Assembly (NCBI RefSeq): GCF_014207955.1
Contig: NZ_JACHLK010000003.1
Location: 1-64,000, forward strand
Direction: 5' to 3'
DNA: 64,000 nt
Origin: Acidovorax soli
GTDB taxonomy: Bacteria > Pseudomonadota > Gammaproteobacteria > Burkholderiales > Burkholderiaceae_C
The notes beneath the pieces were generated by a model. The model saw nothing but the letters and a program-made list of their open reading frames with translations. It had not been told where the DNA came from and ran no database searches. Positions 13,745 to 22,139 of this stretch are shown here, piece by piece (position 1 is the first letter of the stretch; every line of letters begins with the position of its first letter). The translations under genes were made by a program, and so were the position numbers.

Positions 13745-16336
13745 TCAGCGCGTCGGGTCCAGCATTGCATCGAGTTCCTCCACCGGCACAGGCCTGCCAA
13801 ACAGATAGCCCTGGAAGCCCTCGCAGCCATGCAGCCGCAAGAACCCCAACTGCCCCGTCGTCTCCACCCCCTCGGCCACCACCTGCAAATCCAGGCTCTT
13901 GGCCAGCGCCAGGATCGTGCGCACGATCGCCGCATCGTTGGGGTCGCTCAGCACGTCCCGCACGAAGCTCTGGTCGATCTTGATCTGGTCCAGCGGCAGC
14001 CGCTTCAGGTAGGACAGCGATGAGTAGCCCGTGCCAAAGTCGTCCAGCGCGAATCCCACCCCCTGGGCCTTGAGCTGTTCCATGCGCACGATGGTGTCTT
14101 CGATGTCTCCCAGCAGCAGGCTTTCTGTCAGCTCCAGCTTGAGCCGCTGGGGTTCTGCCCGGTGGGCTTTGAGGGTGTCCAGCACTTCGGCCACGAAGCC
14201 GGGCTGCCTGAACTGGCGCGCGCTGACGTTCACCGAGATGGACAGGTGGGCGGTGGCCGCGTCCTGGCCCCAGCGCTGCAGTTGTCTGCAGGCGGTCTCC
14301 AGCACGGTCTGGCCCAGCGGCAGGATGAGGCCGGTCTGTTCGGCCAGGGGGATGAAGTCGCCCGGGCTGATCATGCCGCGCTGGGGGTGGCGCCAGCGCA
14401 CCAGGGCTTCGGCGCCCACCAGGCGCGCCTGGTGGTCCACGACGGGCTGGTAGTGCACGAGCAGTTCGTTCCTCGCCAGGCCCTGGCGCAGGTCGGCTTC
14501 CAGGTTGGAGCGGGCGTTGACGGCAGCCTGCATGTCCGGGTCGAAGAAGCGCTGGGTGTTGCGCCCTGCGGCCTTGGCCTGGTACATGGCCAGGTCGGCC
14601 CGCTTCAAGAGTTCGTCCACCGACAGGCGTTCGTCGCCGAACAGGGTGATGCCGATGCTGGGGGTGCTGTAGTGCTGTTGGCCGCCAAGGGCGAAGGGTT
14701 GGTTCAGGCTGGACAGGAGTTTTTCTGCGACGGTTTCGGCCTGGGCGGCGGCGTCCTGCAGTTCGGGGTTCAGGTTGTCCAGCATGACGACGAATTCGTC
14801 GCCGCCAAAGCGTGCCACGGTGTCGGCTTCGCGCACGCTGCCCACCAGGCGGGTGGCAACCTGGGAGAGCAGTTGGTCGCCCATGTCGTGGCCCAGAGTG
14901 TCGTTGAGGTCCTTGAAGTTGTCCAGGTCGATGAACAGCAGCGCCCCCAGGTTCTTGCTGCGCTGGCAGGCGGCGATGGAGCGCTGCAGGCGGTCGAGCA
15001 GCAGGCGCCGGTTGGGCAGGCCCGTGAGCGCGTCGTAGAACGCCAGGCGTTCGATCTCTTGTTCTGCGCGCTTGCGGTCGGTGATGTCCATGGTGAAGCC
15101 ATGGGAGATCACCGAGCCATCGGCCTCGCGGTGCGGTATCGCATTCGTCATGTGCCAGCGGATGCTGCCGTCGGGCATGCGCACCCGGTACTCGCACTGC
15201 CAGGGCACGAGCTTGCGCACCGACTGCAGGGCCGAACGCTGCAGCGCCGGCACGTCCTCGGCCATCACCCAGTTGGAGAGCACGCCATGGTCGGCCGTCA
15301 CCTCGTGCGGCTCCACGCCCATGAAGTCGCGCACCGCATCGCTGATGTACTGCACGCTGGTGATGCCGTCCTGGTGCAGGCGGTACTGGTAGATGAAGCC
15401 CGGAATGCGGCTGGCAATGCGCTGGATGAACAGCAGCTGCTCGCGCAGCTGCTCGGCGGCGCGGCGCTCGTCGGTCACATCCTGCACCACGCCCATGTCC
15501 ACGCGCATGCCGTCCTTGGCCGTGAGGCGGCGCACGCGCGAGCGCATCCAGCGGATCTCACCGTCCGGCCGCTTCCAGCGGTACTCGACATCGGCGCCGG
15601 TGCCACGTTCACGCGCAGTCTCGAACACATGGCGGTCTTCGGCCAGGATGCCGCTGACGGCGCGCTCCGGGCTCATCCACTCCTGGCGCTCCACCCCGGC
15701 GATGTCGCACAGGCCGGGGGACCACAGCAGCACCGTCTCGCCCGGGTCCTCGATGCGCCGCCAGTGGCCGGTCTGGGCCAGGCTTTCCATGGTGTTGAAG
15801 ACATCGGTCTGCTCGCGCAGCTCCCGGCGCACGTCCTGCAGCGCATGCTCGGACGCGGCCAGCGCCGCGCGCAGGCTCTCGGCCTCGCTCGCATCACGCA
15901 CCGAGACAACGATGGAGCCGTTGTCGAGCCGGCGTGCCGACAGGTCCCAAGCCACCAGCAGCCGCCCCGGCTCACGCGCCACCTGGCGGCATTCGAGCGG
16001 CACGCCAGTGCGCGCCACGGTGTGCAACTGCTCCACGAGTTTGGTGCCCGCCAGCAGGTCGAACACATCGACCGCATCGGCGCCACTAACGCGCACGCCC
16101 CCCAGGCCCGGCATGCGCCGGGCAGCGGCATTGGCCGCACGCAGCAGCAACCGCCCCTCATGGGGGCGAAATTCCATCAGCGCCACGGGCACGGCATCGA
16201 GCAGGGCCTGCAGGCGCGCCTGCGCCGAAGACTCCACGAAGTCTTCGCTGGCACCCGCAAACAGATCGGTCAGGAGTTCGGCAGAAATCACAGTCGCTCT
16301 GAAACCTCTCGCAAACGATGGGCCCCACATTCTCAT
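13745..16336 (-). CDS. PAS-GGDEF-EAL cyclic-di-GMP protein
   Basis: About 863 residues, no membrane segment. The N-terminal 130 residues look PAS-like (LLDAVPVALMEFRPHEGRLL); two clearer PAS/PAC units follow (about 175-300 and 305-430). The GGDEF domain (440-600) has DALTGLPN, an intact active site FGGDEF near 510 and an RxxD inhibitory site (READ) five residues before it. The EAL domain (about 610-855) has EALVRW and DDFGTGYSSL. Both domains look catalytically competent, so the protein may make and break cyclic-di-GMP. The start is uncertain: ATG 16336, or a GTG at about 16291 after GAGAGG. It is the first gene of the operon with the hybrid kinase and HD-GYP regulator. Confidence 0.9.
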   Translation of the reverse strand: MRMWGPSFARGFRATVISAELLTDLFAGASEDFVESSAQARLQALLDAVPVALMEFRPHEGRLLLRAANAAARRMPGLGGVRVSGADAVDVFDLLAGTKLVEQLHTVARTGVPLECRQVAREPGRLLVAWDLSARRLDNGSIVVSVRDASEAESLRAALAASEHALQDVRRELREQTDVFNTMESLAQTGHWRRIEDPGETVLLWSPGLCDIAGVERQEWMSPERAVSGILAEDRHVFETARERGTGADVEYRWKRPDGEIRWMRSRVRRLTAKDGMRVDMGVVQDVTDERRAAEQLREQLLFIQRIASRIPGFIYQYRLHQDGITSVQYISDAVRDFMGVEPHEVTADHGVLSNWVMAEDVPALQRSALQSVRKLVPWQCEYRVRMPDGSIRWHMTNAIPHREADGSVISHGFTMDITDRKRAEQEIERLAFYDALTGLPNRRLLLDRLQRSIAACQRSKNLGALLFIDLDNFKDLNDTLGHDMGDQLLSQVATRLVGSVREADTVARFGGDEFVVMLDNLNPELQDAAAQAETVAEKLLSSLNQPFALGGQQHYSTPSIGITLFGDERLSVDELLKRADLAMYQAKAAGRNTQRFFDPDMQAAVNARSNLEADLRQGLARNELLVHYQPVVDHQARLVGAEALVRWRHPQRGMISPGDFIPLAEQTGLILPLGQTVLETACRQLQRWGQDAATAHLSISVNVSARQFRQPGFVAEVLDTLKAHRAEPQRLKLELTESLLLGDIEDTIVRMEQLKAQGVGFALDDFGTGYSSLSYLKRLPLDQIKIDQSFVRDVLSDPNDAAIVRTILALAKSLDLQVVAEGVETTGQLGFLRLHGCEGFQGYLFGRPVPVEELDAMLDPTR

Positions 16337-16655
16337 GGCGGCAGCAGCCACCAATGTACACCGCAAAGTATGTCAAAACGTAACAAAACGGAATCACCCA
16401 TTTGGGCAGGGACAACCCCGGTAGCGCACGAACGCATGTTCCCACGTTCTACCGCCATGGCGCGCTTATTTCTTTTGGGGTGCGGTGGTGTTGCAGCGCG
16501 CAGCCTGGCCCCAGGGGGTGCCATCGGCGCCTTCCCTGCCCCGTTTCGCGCCGCCTGGGCGCCGCTTCGTCGCACACCGGTGGCGCCGCCGCCGGGGCGT
16601 TTCTAGAGTGCGGGCACTGGAGACGCGGTGTCTCCACCCACCCTGGAGAACTGAC

Positions 16656-17117
16656 ATGCGCATGGCCCACCCCTCTTTGGCCACCCCTTTTCTTTCTGCC
16701 CGCACGGCACGTGCCCTGGCGCTGGCGGGTGCCTGCCTGGCCCTGGGCCAGGCCCACGCCCTGGACCTCACCGTGGAGGTGAAGAACACCAAGGCCGACA
16801 AAGGCCCCGTGCTCGGTGCCGTGTACGGCTCGGCCGACAGCTGGCTGCAGTTCAGCAAGGCCGTGCAAAGCGGCATGGCGCCGGTGTCGGGCGACAAGGC
16901 CGTGATGGTGCTGCGCGATCTGCCGGCCGGCAGCTATGCGCTGTCGCTCTACCAGGACGAGAACGGCAACGGCAAGCTCGACACCAACCTGGTCGGCATC
17001 CCCCAGGAGCGCACCGGCTTCAGCCGCGACGCCCAGGGCAACATGGGCCCGCCACGCTTCCAGGATGCCGTCGTCGAGCTGCAGAGCGACACCACGATCA
17101 CCATCCAGCTGCGCTGA
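16656..17117 (+). CDS. Secreted DUF2141 protein
   Basis: A 153-residue protein with a Sec signal peptide ending at AHA (about residue 35). The mature part, LDLTVEVKNTKADKGPVLGA and LPAGSYALSLYQDENGNGKLDTN, is the DUF2141 beta-sandwich with its D/N-rich DENGNGKLDTN loop, which resembles a calcium-binding loop. The family has no established function. GGAG eight bases before ATG 16656 supports the start. The carotenoid-oxygenase-like gene begins 22 bases after the stop, and in my recollection DUF2141 proteins do occur beside such oxygenases, so a joint periplasmic role is likely but unproven. Confidence 0.85.
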   Translation: MRMAHPSLATPFLSARTARALALAGACLALGQAHALDLTVEVKNTKADKGPVLGAVYGSADSWLQFSKAVQSGMAPVSGDKAVMVLRDLPAGSYALSLYQDENGNGKLDTNLVGIPQERTGFSRDAQGNMGPPRFQDAVVELQSDTTITIQLR

Positions 17118-17139
17118 GCAGGCCCAAGGAGCACGCACC

Positions 17140-18672
17140 ATGGACCGCCGCCTCTTTTGCCAATCCCTGGCCCTGGGAAGCGCCGGCAGCGCGCTGGGCG
17201 CCCTGCCCGTGCTGCCGTCGACCGCCCACGCGGGCACACCCGAAGCCGGATCCACACTGAACGCCTTCACCCAGCAGCGCAGCCGCGCCCCCTGGACCCT
17301 GGGCTTCGAAGGCTTGCAGAACGACCTGCCCCCTGTGGCGATGCGCCTGCGCGGCCAGTTGCCCAAGGACCTGCGCGGCACCCTGCTGCGCAACGGCCCC
17401 GCGCAGCACACCTTGGGCGAAGTGCGCTACCAGCACTGGTTCGATGGCGACGGGATGATCCAGCAGTACCGCTTCAGCGACCAGGGCCTGCACCACCAGG
17501 GCCGCTTTCTGCGCACAGAGAAGTTCCTGGCCGAGAACGCGGCCGGCCGCCGCCTGCTGCACAGCTTCGGCACCGAAGTGGCCGGCGCCCGCCCCATGCC
17601 GACGGCCGATGCCGGCAACGTGGCCAACACCAGCGTGGTGCACCATGCCGGTGAGACCCTGGCCCTGTGGGAAGGCGGCTCGGCCACGCGGTTCGACGCC
17701 AGCACGCTGGAAACCGGCGCCCTCAAGACCTGGACGCCCGAGCACGCGGGCATGCCGTTTTCGGCCCACCCCAAGATCGGCGCCGACGGCAGCCTGTGGA
17801 ATTTCGGCGTGAGCAGCACCCACGGCCTGCTGTCGATCTACCAGGTCTCGGCCCGGGGGCAGGTGCGCACGGCCACGCTCAAGGTGCCCGACATCGCCAT
17901 GGTGCACGACTTCGCGATGACCGAGCAGCACCTGGTGTTCCTGCTGCCGCCGCTCATCTTCGACCGGGAGCGGGCCCATGCGGGCAGCACCTTCATGGAC
18001 AGCCATGTCTGGAAGCCGGAGCTGGGCATGCGGGCCCTGGTGCTGCACAAGGACCGGCTCGACCAGCCGCAATGGATGGAACTGCCCGCCGGCTTCCTGT
18101 TCCATACCGGCAATGCCTGGGAAGACAGGCACGGCGTCATCCACCTCGACTATGTGCGCACGGCGGATGCCTCGGGCGTGGCCCAGGGCTTTCGTGCCCT
18201 GATGCGCGGCGAGTTCAGCGGCGAGCCGGCGCACGCCGTGGCCCTGGTGGAGCTCGACACGCGCAGTGGCCGCGCCCGGCAGACGCTGCTGCCGCACCAC
18301 GCCGAGTTCCCGCGCATCGACCAGCGCTTCGTCGGCCGCCGGCACACGCAGCTTTTCATGGCCGAACGGGTGGCCGTGTCGGACCGCCCGGGCTTCGACA
18401 GCGTGGCGCGGCTCCACCTGGAGAGCGGCAAGGTCGACCGCTACCGCTACGGTGCCGACGTGATGGTCGAGGAGCATGTGTTCATCCCCGCGCGCCGCGC
18501 AGGCAGCAAGGAGGGCGAAGGCTGGCTGGTGGGCTCGGCGCTGGACCTGCGCAGCCAGCGCACACTGCTGTCGGTGTTCGACGCGCGCCGGCTGGCCCAG
18601 GGCCCGGTGGCCCAGGGCAGCATGGACCGGCCGTTGCCGCTGGGCTTTCACGGCACTTTCATCGCGGCCTGA
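17140..18672 (+). CDS. Tat-exported carotenoid cleavage oxygenase family protein
   Basis: A 510-residue protein of the carotenoid cleavage oxygenase (RPE65/lignostilbene dioxygenase) family: non-haem iron enzymes on a seven-bladed propeller that split alkenes in carotenoids, apocarotenoids or stilbenes. Four candidate iron histidines are spaced as in the family: SAHPKIG (about 208), MVHDFAMT (about 254), FHTGNAWED (about 321) and GFHGTF (about 503). The start MDRRLFCQSL, with a hydrophobic stretch and an AHA cleavage site, looks like a twin-arginine signal, so it is probably folded and loaded with iron before export. AAGGA precedes ATG 17140. The substrate is unknown. Confidence 0.88.
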   Translation: MDRRLFCQSLALGSAGSALGALPVLPSTAHAGTPEAGSTLNAFTQQRSRAPWTLGFEGLQNDLPPVAMRLRGQLPKDLRGTLLRNGPAQHTLGEVRYQHWFDGDGMIQQYRFSDQGLHHQGRFLRTEKFLAENAAGRRLLHSFGTEVAGARPMPTADAGNVANTSVVHHAGETLALWEGGSATRFDASTLETGALKTWTPEHAGMPFSAHPKIGADGSLWNFGVSSTHGLLSIYQVSARGQVRTATLKVPDIAMVHDFAMTEQHLVFLLPPLIFDRERAHAGSTFMDSHVWKPELGMRALVLHKDRLDQPQWMELPAGFLFHTGNAWEDRHGVIHLDYVRTADASGVAQGFRALMRGEFSGEPAHAVALVELDTRSGRARQTLLPHHAEFPRIDQRFVGRRHTQLFMAERVAVSDRPGFDSVARLHLESGKVDRYRYGADVMVEEHVFIPARRAGSKEGEGWLVGSALDLRSQRTLLSVFDARRLAQGPVAQGSMDRPLPLGFHGTFIAA

Positions 18673-18703
18673 CGGTGGCCCTGACCGGTAGCATGCGGCG
18701 GGC

Positions 18704-19615
18704 CTAGAACACCGACAGCCCGGTTCGGGCCGTGAACAGCTCCAGCGCCCGCATGCCCAGGAGCGAGTTCCCCGTGGCATCCAGCGCGGGGGACCATACG
18801 CACAGGCTCAGCCGGTCGGGGACCACCGCCACGATGCCGCCCCCCACCCCGCTCTTGCAGGGCAGGCCGATGCGGAACGCGAACTCGCCGGCCGCATCGT
18901 CGGTGCCGCAGGTGAGCATCAAGGCATTGATGCGGCGCGTCTGCCGCTCGGTCAGCAGCGGCTCGCCGCTGAAGGGGTGGCGGCCGTCGCGGCAGAGGTA
19001 GCCGGTGGCGCGGGCCAGCTGCAGGCAGCTCATGCGCACGGCACAGTGGTGAAAGTAGGCGTCCAGCACCGCCGACACATCGTTGTCGATCTTGCCGAAG
19101 CTCTTCATGAAATTGCCCAGCGCAATGTTGCGAAAGCCCGTGGCAGCTTCGGAGGCGGCCACCTCCTCGTCGAAATGCACCGGCTCGTTGCACAGGCTGG
19201 ACAGCAGCGCCAGCATGGCGGCCTTGGCATCGCCTTGACTGACCAAGCGGTCCGTCACGGCAATCGCTCCGGCATTGATGAAGGGATTGCGCGGGGTGCC
19301 CTGCTCGGCTTCGAGCTGCACCAGGGAGTTGAAGGGGTTGCCCGAGGGCTCGCGGCCTATGCGCTCCCAGAGCATGTCGCCCAGCGCCTGCATGCCCAGC
19401 GTCAGGGCAAAGAGCTTGGAAATGCTCTGTATCGAGAACGGCGTGGCGCTGTCGCCGGCCTGCGCCTCCTGCCCATCGCAGGTGCGCAGCGCAATGCCGA
19501 ACTGGGCGGCCGGCACCCGCGCCAGTGCCGGTATGTAGCGGGCCACCTGGCCCTGCGCACCCAGCAAAGGGCGCACGGTCTCGACGATGTCTTCAAGAAT
19601 GGGCTGGAACTGCAT
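18704..19615 (-). CDS. glsA: Glutaminase
   Basis: A 303-residue glutaminase (GlsA/YbaS family), hydrolysing glutamine to glutamate and ammonia. It has the serine beta-lactamase-like fold with the catalytic SxxK in SIQSISK near residue 65, plus NPFINAGAIAV, GYLCRDGRHPFSG and the C-terminal GVGGGIVAVVP. The length is that of the family (about 305). ATG 19615 gives the expected N-terminus MQFQPILEDIV; the longer upstream frame has no similarity. It is convergent with the carotenoid-oxygenase gene and divergent from the MHYT gene. Confidence 0.95.
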   Translation of the reverse strand: MQFQPILEDIVETVRPLLGAQGQVARYIPALARVPAAQFGIALRTCDGQEAQAGDSATPFSIQSISKLFALTLGMQALGDMLWERIGREPSGNPFNSLVQLEAEQGTPRNPFINAGAIAVTDRLVSQGDAKAAMLALLSSLCNEPVHFDEEVAASEAATGFRNIALGNFMKSFGKIDNDVSAVLDAYFHHCAVRMSCLQLARATGYLCRDGRHPFSGEPLLTERQTRRINALMLTCGTDDAAGEFAFRIGLPCKSGVGGGIVAVVPDRLSLCVWSPALDATGNSLLGMRALELFTARTGLSVF

Positions 19616-19790
19616 GGCGTGATTGTGGGCCCGCCGGCAGGCGCCCGGGCGCCGCCGATGCGATGCGGCTTCGGGCAGTTGGCCTACAGCGTTCGCCGTG
19701 CAGGCGGTGGATGATGGCCGGATTTGCAATTCCTCACGGTTGTTTCCTTGCAGCGCAGGTACGCTGTGCGGCCAGGATCGGAAGTTCCAC

Positions 19791-21953
19791 ATGACAGCGT
19801 TCATGCCTTTGAGCTACAACCTCTTTCTGGTGGCGGGTTCGCTGGCCATGGCCGTGTTCGCCTCGTACGTAAGCTTCGACATGGCCCGGCGCGTGCGCAC
19901 CTCGCAGCGCGGTATCGGCCTGGCCTGGTGGGCCGCGGGCTCGCTGGTCATGGGCACGGGCATCTGGGCCATGCACTTCATGGGCATGCAGGCGCTGGAA
20001 CTGCCCATTCCCATCGGTTTCTCCCGGGGGCTGACCTTCGTGTCCTGGGCGGCTGCGGTGGCCGCGTCCGGCGTGGCGCTGGAACTGGCCAGCCGCAAGC
20101 GGCTCGACAACGCGCGCATCCTGCTCGGTGCGGTGGCCATGGGCGGGGGCATCATCGCCATGCACTACCTGGGCATGGCAGCCATGGGCATGTCGCCCGG
20201 CATCACCTGGGACGTGCCGCTGGTGGCGCTGTCGGTGCTGGTGTCCTTTCTCGCGTCGGCCCTGGCCCTGCTCATCTTTCGCTTGCTGCGCCAGGTCGAG
20301 CGGCCCCGGCGCACCGGCTACCAGCTCGCAGCCTCGTTCGTCTTTGCCCTGGGGATCTGCGGCACCCACTACCTGGGCATGGCAGCGGCCAGTTTCGCGG
20401 TCGGCTCGGTCTGCCTCACGGCCGACGAACTGGGTGGCCCCGGCCTGCAGACGGCGGTGGCGATGATCGCCGGCGGCCTGCTCGTGGTCACCCTGCTCAC
20501 CTCCATCCTCGATGCCCGGTTGCAACGCGCCGCACGCCGCGCCGCGCACTCCATGCACGAGAGCAATGCCCGCCTGCAGGCAGCAAACGAGGAGCTGCAG
20601 CAGCGGGCCTTTGCCGACCCGCTGACGGGCCTGCCCAACCGCCTGCTGTTCGAGGACCGCCTGGCCCAGGCCACGCGGCGGCTGGAGCGCAGCAACCACG
20701 AGGGCGTGGTCGAACGCATGGCCGTGCTGTTCGTGGACCTGGACGGTTTCAAGCCCATCAACGACTCGTTCGGCCATGCCGTGGGCGACGTGGTGATCCG
20801 CAAGGCGGCCTCGCGGCTGCGCGACGAGGCGCGCGACTGCGACACCGTGGCCCGGGTGGGCGGCGACGAGTTCCTCATCCTGCTCAACGATGTGGCGGAC
20901 GACGAAGCCTGCATCGCCGTGGCCAGGCGGGTGCTGGCATCGCTGTCGCAGCCCTTCGAGGCAGCGGGGCGGCGCATCGAGATCTCATGCTCCATCGGCA
21001 TCGTGGTACACCCCGGGCCCGGCGAGCGCCACAAGATCGTGGCCAATGCCGATGCCGCGATGTATGCCGCCAAGCGGGCAGGCGGTAGCTGCTATGCGCT
21101 GTTCGAGCCGCACATGGTGTCCGACGTGTCCGAGCAGCTGGAACTGCAAAACGAGCTGCGCCACGCGCTGGAGCGCGGGCAGTTGTCCCTGCACTACCAG
21201 CCCAAGATCGATGGTCGGCGCGGCCAGATCAGCGGTGTCGAGGCCCTGCTGCGCTGGAACCACCCGCGCCATGGCCTGGTCAGCCCGCTGGTGTTCATTC
21301 CCCTGGCCGAACGGATCGGCCTCATCGGCAAGCTGGGCCAGTGGGTCATCGACGAGGCCTGCCGCCAGATTGCCGAATGGGGACGCGATGGCCTGCGCAT
21401 GCGCGTGTCGGTCAACCTGTCGCCGCACCAGCTGCGTGACAAGGGCCTGGTCGACCGCATCGGCCAGACCCTGCAGGAGCATGGCCTGGACGCCACCCAG
21501 CTGCTGTGCGAGATCACGGAGACCGTGGCCATGGAGGACATCAAGGCCGTGCAGCGCACCTTCGAGGGGCTGGGCGCGATCGGTGTGTTCCTGTCCATCG
21601 ACGACTTCGGCACCGGCTATTCCAGCCTGCGCTATCTGAGCCAGCTGCCGGCCCAGCAACTCAAGATCGACCGCAGCTTCGTGAGCGACCTGGAGCACAG
21701 CGCCAATGCACGCGCCGTGGTCGCCGCCGTGGTGGGCCTGGCCCATGCCCTGGGCCTGCGCGTGGTGGCCGAAGGCGTGGAGACGGTGCTCCAGCGCGAC
21801 ATCCTGCTGGCCATGGACTGCGATGAGCTGCAGGGCTTTCTCTTTGCCCGGCCCCTGCCGCCCGCCGCCCTGCTCGCCTGGGCCCACGGCGCCAAGCCCG
21901 AGGGCGCGGCGGACTTCACGCCCTCGGTGGTAGGGGCGCTGTCCCCGCTGTGA
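19791..21953 (+). CDS. MHYT-GGDEF-EAL membrane signalling protein
   Basis: A 720-residue protein. The N-terminal 240 residues are a seven-helix MHYT sensor with three signature repeats (MHFMGM 61-66, MHYLGM 124-129, THYLGM 192-197), proposed by others to bind copper and sense O2, CO or NO. A GGDEF domain follows (active site 357-361, VGGDEF, with the RDCD inhibitory site just before it). An EAL domain comes last (EALLRW near 483, DDFGTGYSSL). Both catalytic motifs are intact. ATG 19791 has GGAAG seven bases upstream. The architecture matches Pseudomonas NbdA/MucR, proteins that alter cyclic-di-GMP in response to NO or during alginate synthesis. Confidence 0.93.
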   Translation: MTAFMPLSYNLFLVAGSLAMAVFASYVSFDMARRVRTSQRGIGLAWWAAGSLVMGTGIWAMHFMGMQALELPIPIGFSRGLTFVSWAAAVAASGVALELASRKRLDNARILLGAVAMGGGIIAMHYLGMAAMGMSPGITWDVPLVALSVLVSFLASALALLIFRLLRQVERPRRTGYQLAASFVFALGICGTHYLGMAAASFAVGSVCLTADELGGPGLQTAVAMIAGGLLVVTLLTSILDARLQRAARRAAHSMHESNARLQAANEELQQRAFADPLTGLPNRLLFEDRLAQATRRLERSNHEGVVERMAVLFVDLDGFKPINDSFGHAVGDVVIRKAASRLRDEARDCDTVARVGGDEFLILLNDVADDEACIAVARRVLASLSQPFEAAGRRIEISCSIGIVVHPGPGERHKIVANADAAMYAAKRAGGSCYALFEPHMVSDVSEQLELQNELRHALERGQLSLHYQPKIDGRRGQISGVEALLRWNHPRHGLVSPLVFIPLAERIGLIGKLGQWVIDEACRQIAEWGRDGLRMRVSVNLSPHQLRDKGLVDRIGQTLQEHGLDATQLLCEITETVAMEDIKAVQRTFEGLGAIGVFLSIDDFGTGYSSLRYLSQLPAQQLKIDRSFVSDLEHSANARAVVAAVVGLAHALGLRVVAEGVETVLQRDILLAMDCDELQGFLFARPLPPAALLAWAHGAKPEGAADFTPSVVGALSPL

Positions 21954-22139
21954 GGCGCCCGCCCGGCCCGGCAAGCGCTGCGGCTGCGCAAATCCCCCTG
22001 GTGTTTGGTTTATGGTCGGCGGATGGATGGAGAATCCCCCTCCGGCGCCTGAACACGTCCGGCAGCGTCTGCGCGCCCGGGGCCGCCCCCGCATGTGCCG
22101 CCACCCGGCCGCCAAAAAATTTATAAGTTGTTGATTTCA

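Noticed and set aside
16355..16380. TGTCAA on the plus strand (TTGACA reading toward the PAS-GGDEF-EAL gene) as a promoter
   Set aside because: No acceptable -10 hexamer at 16-18 bases.
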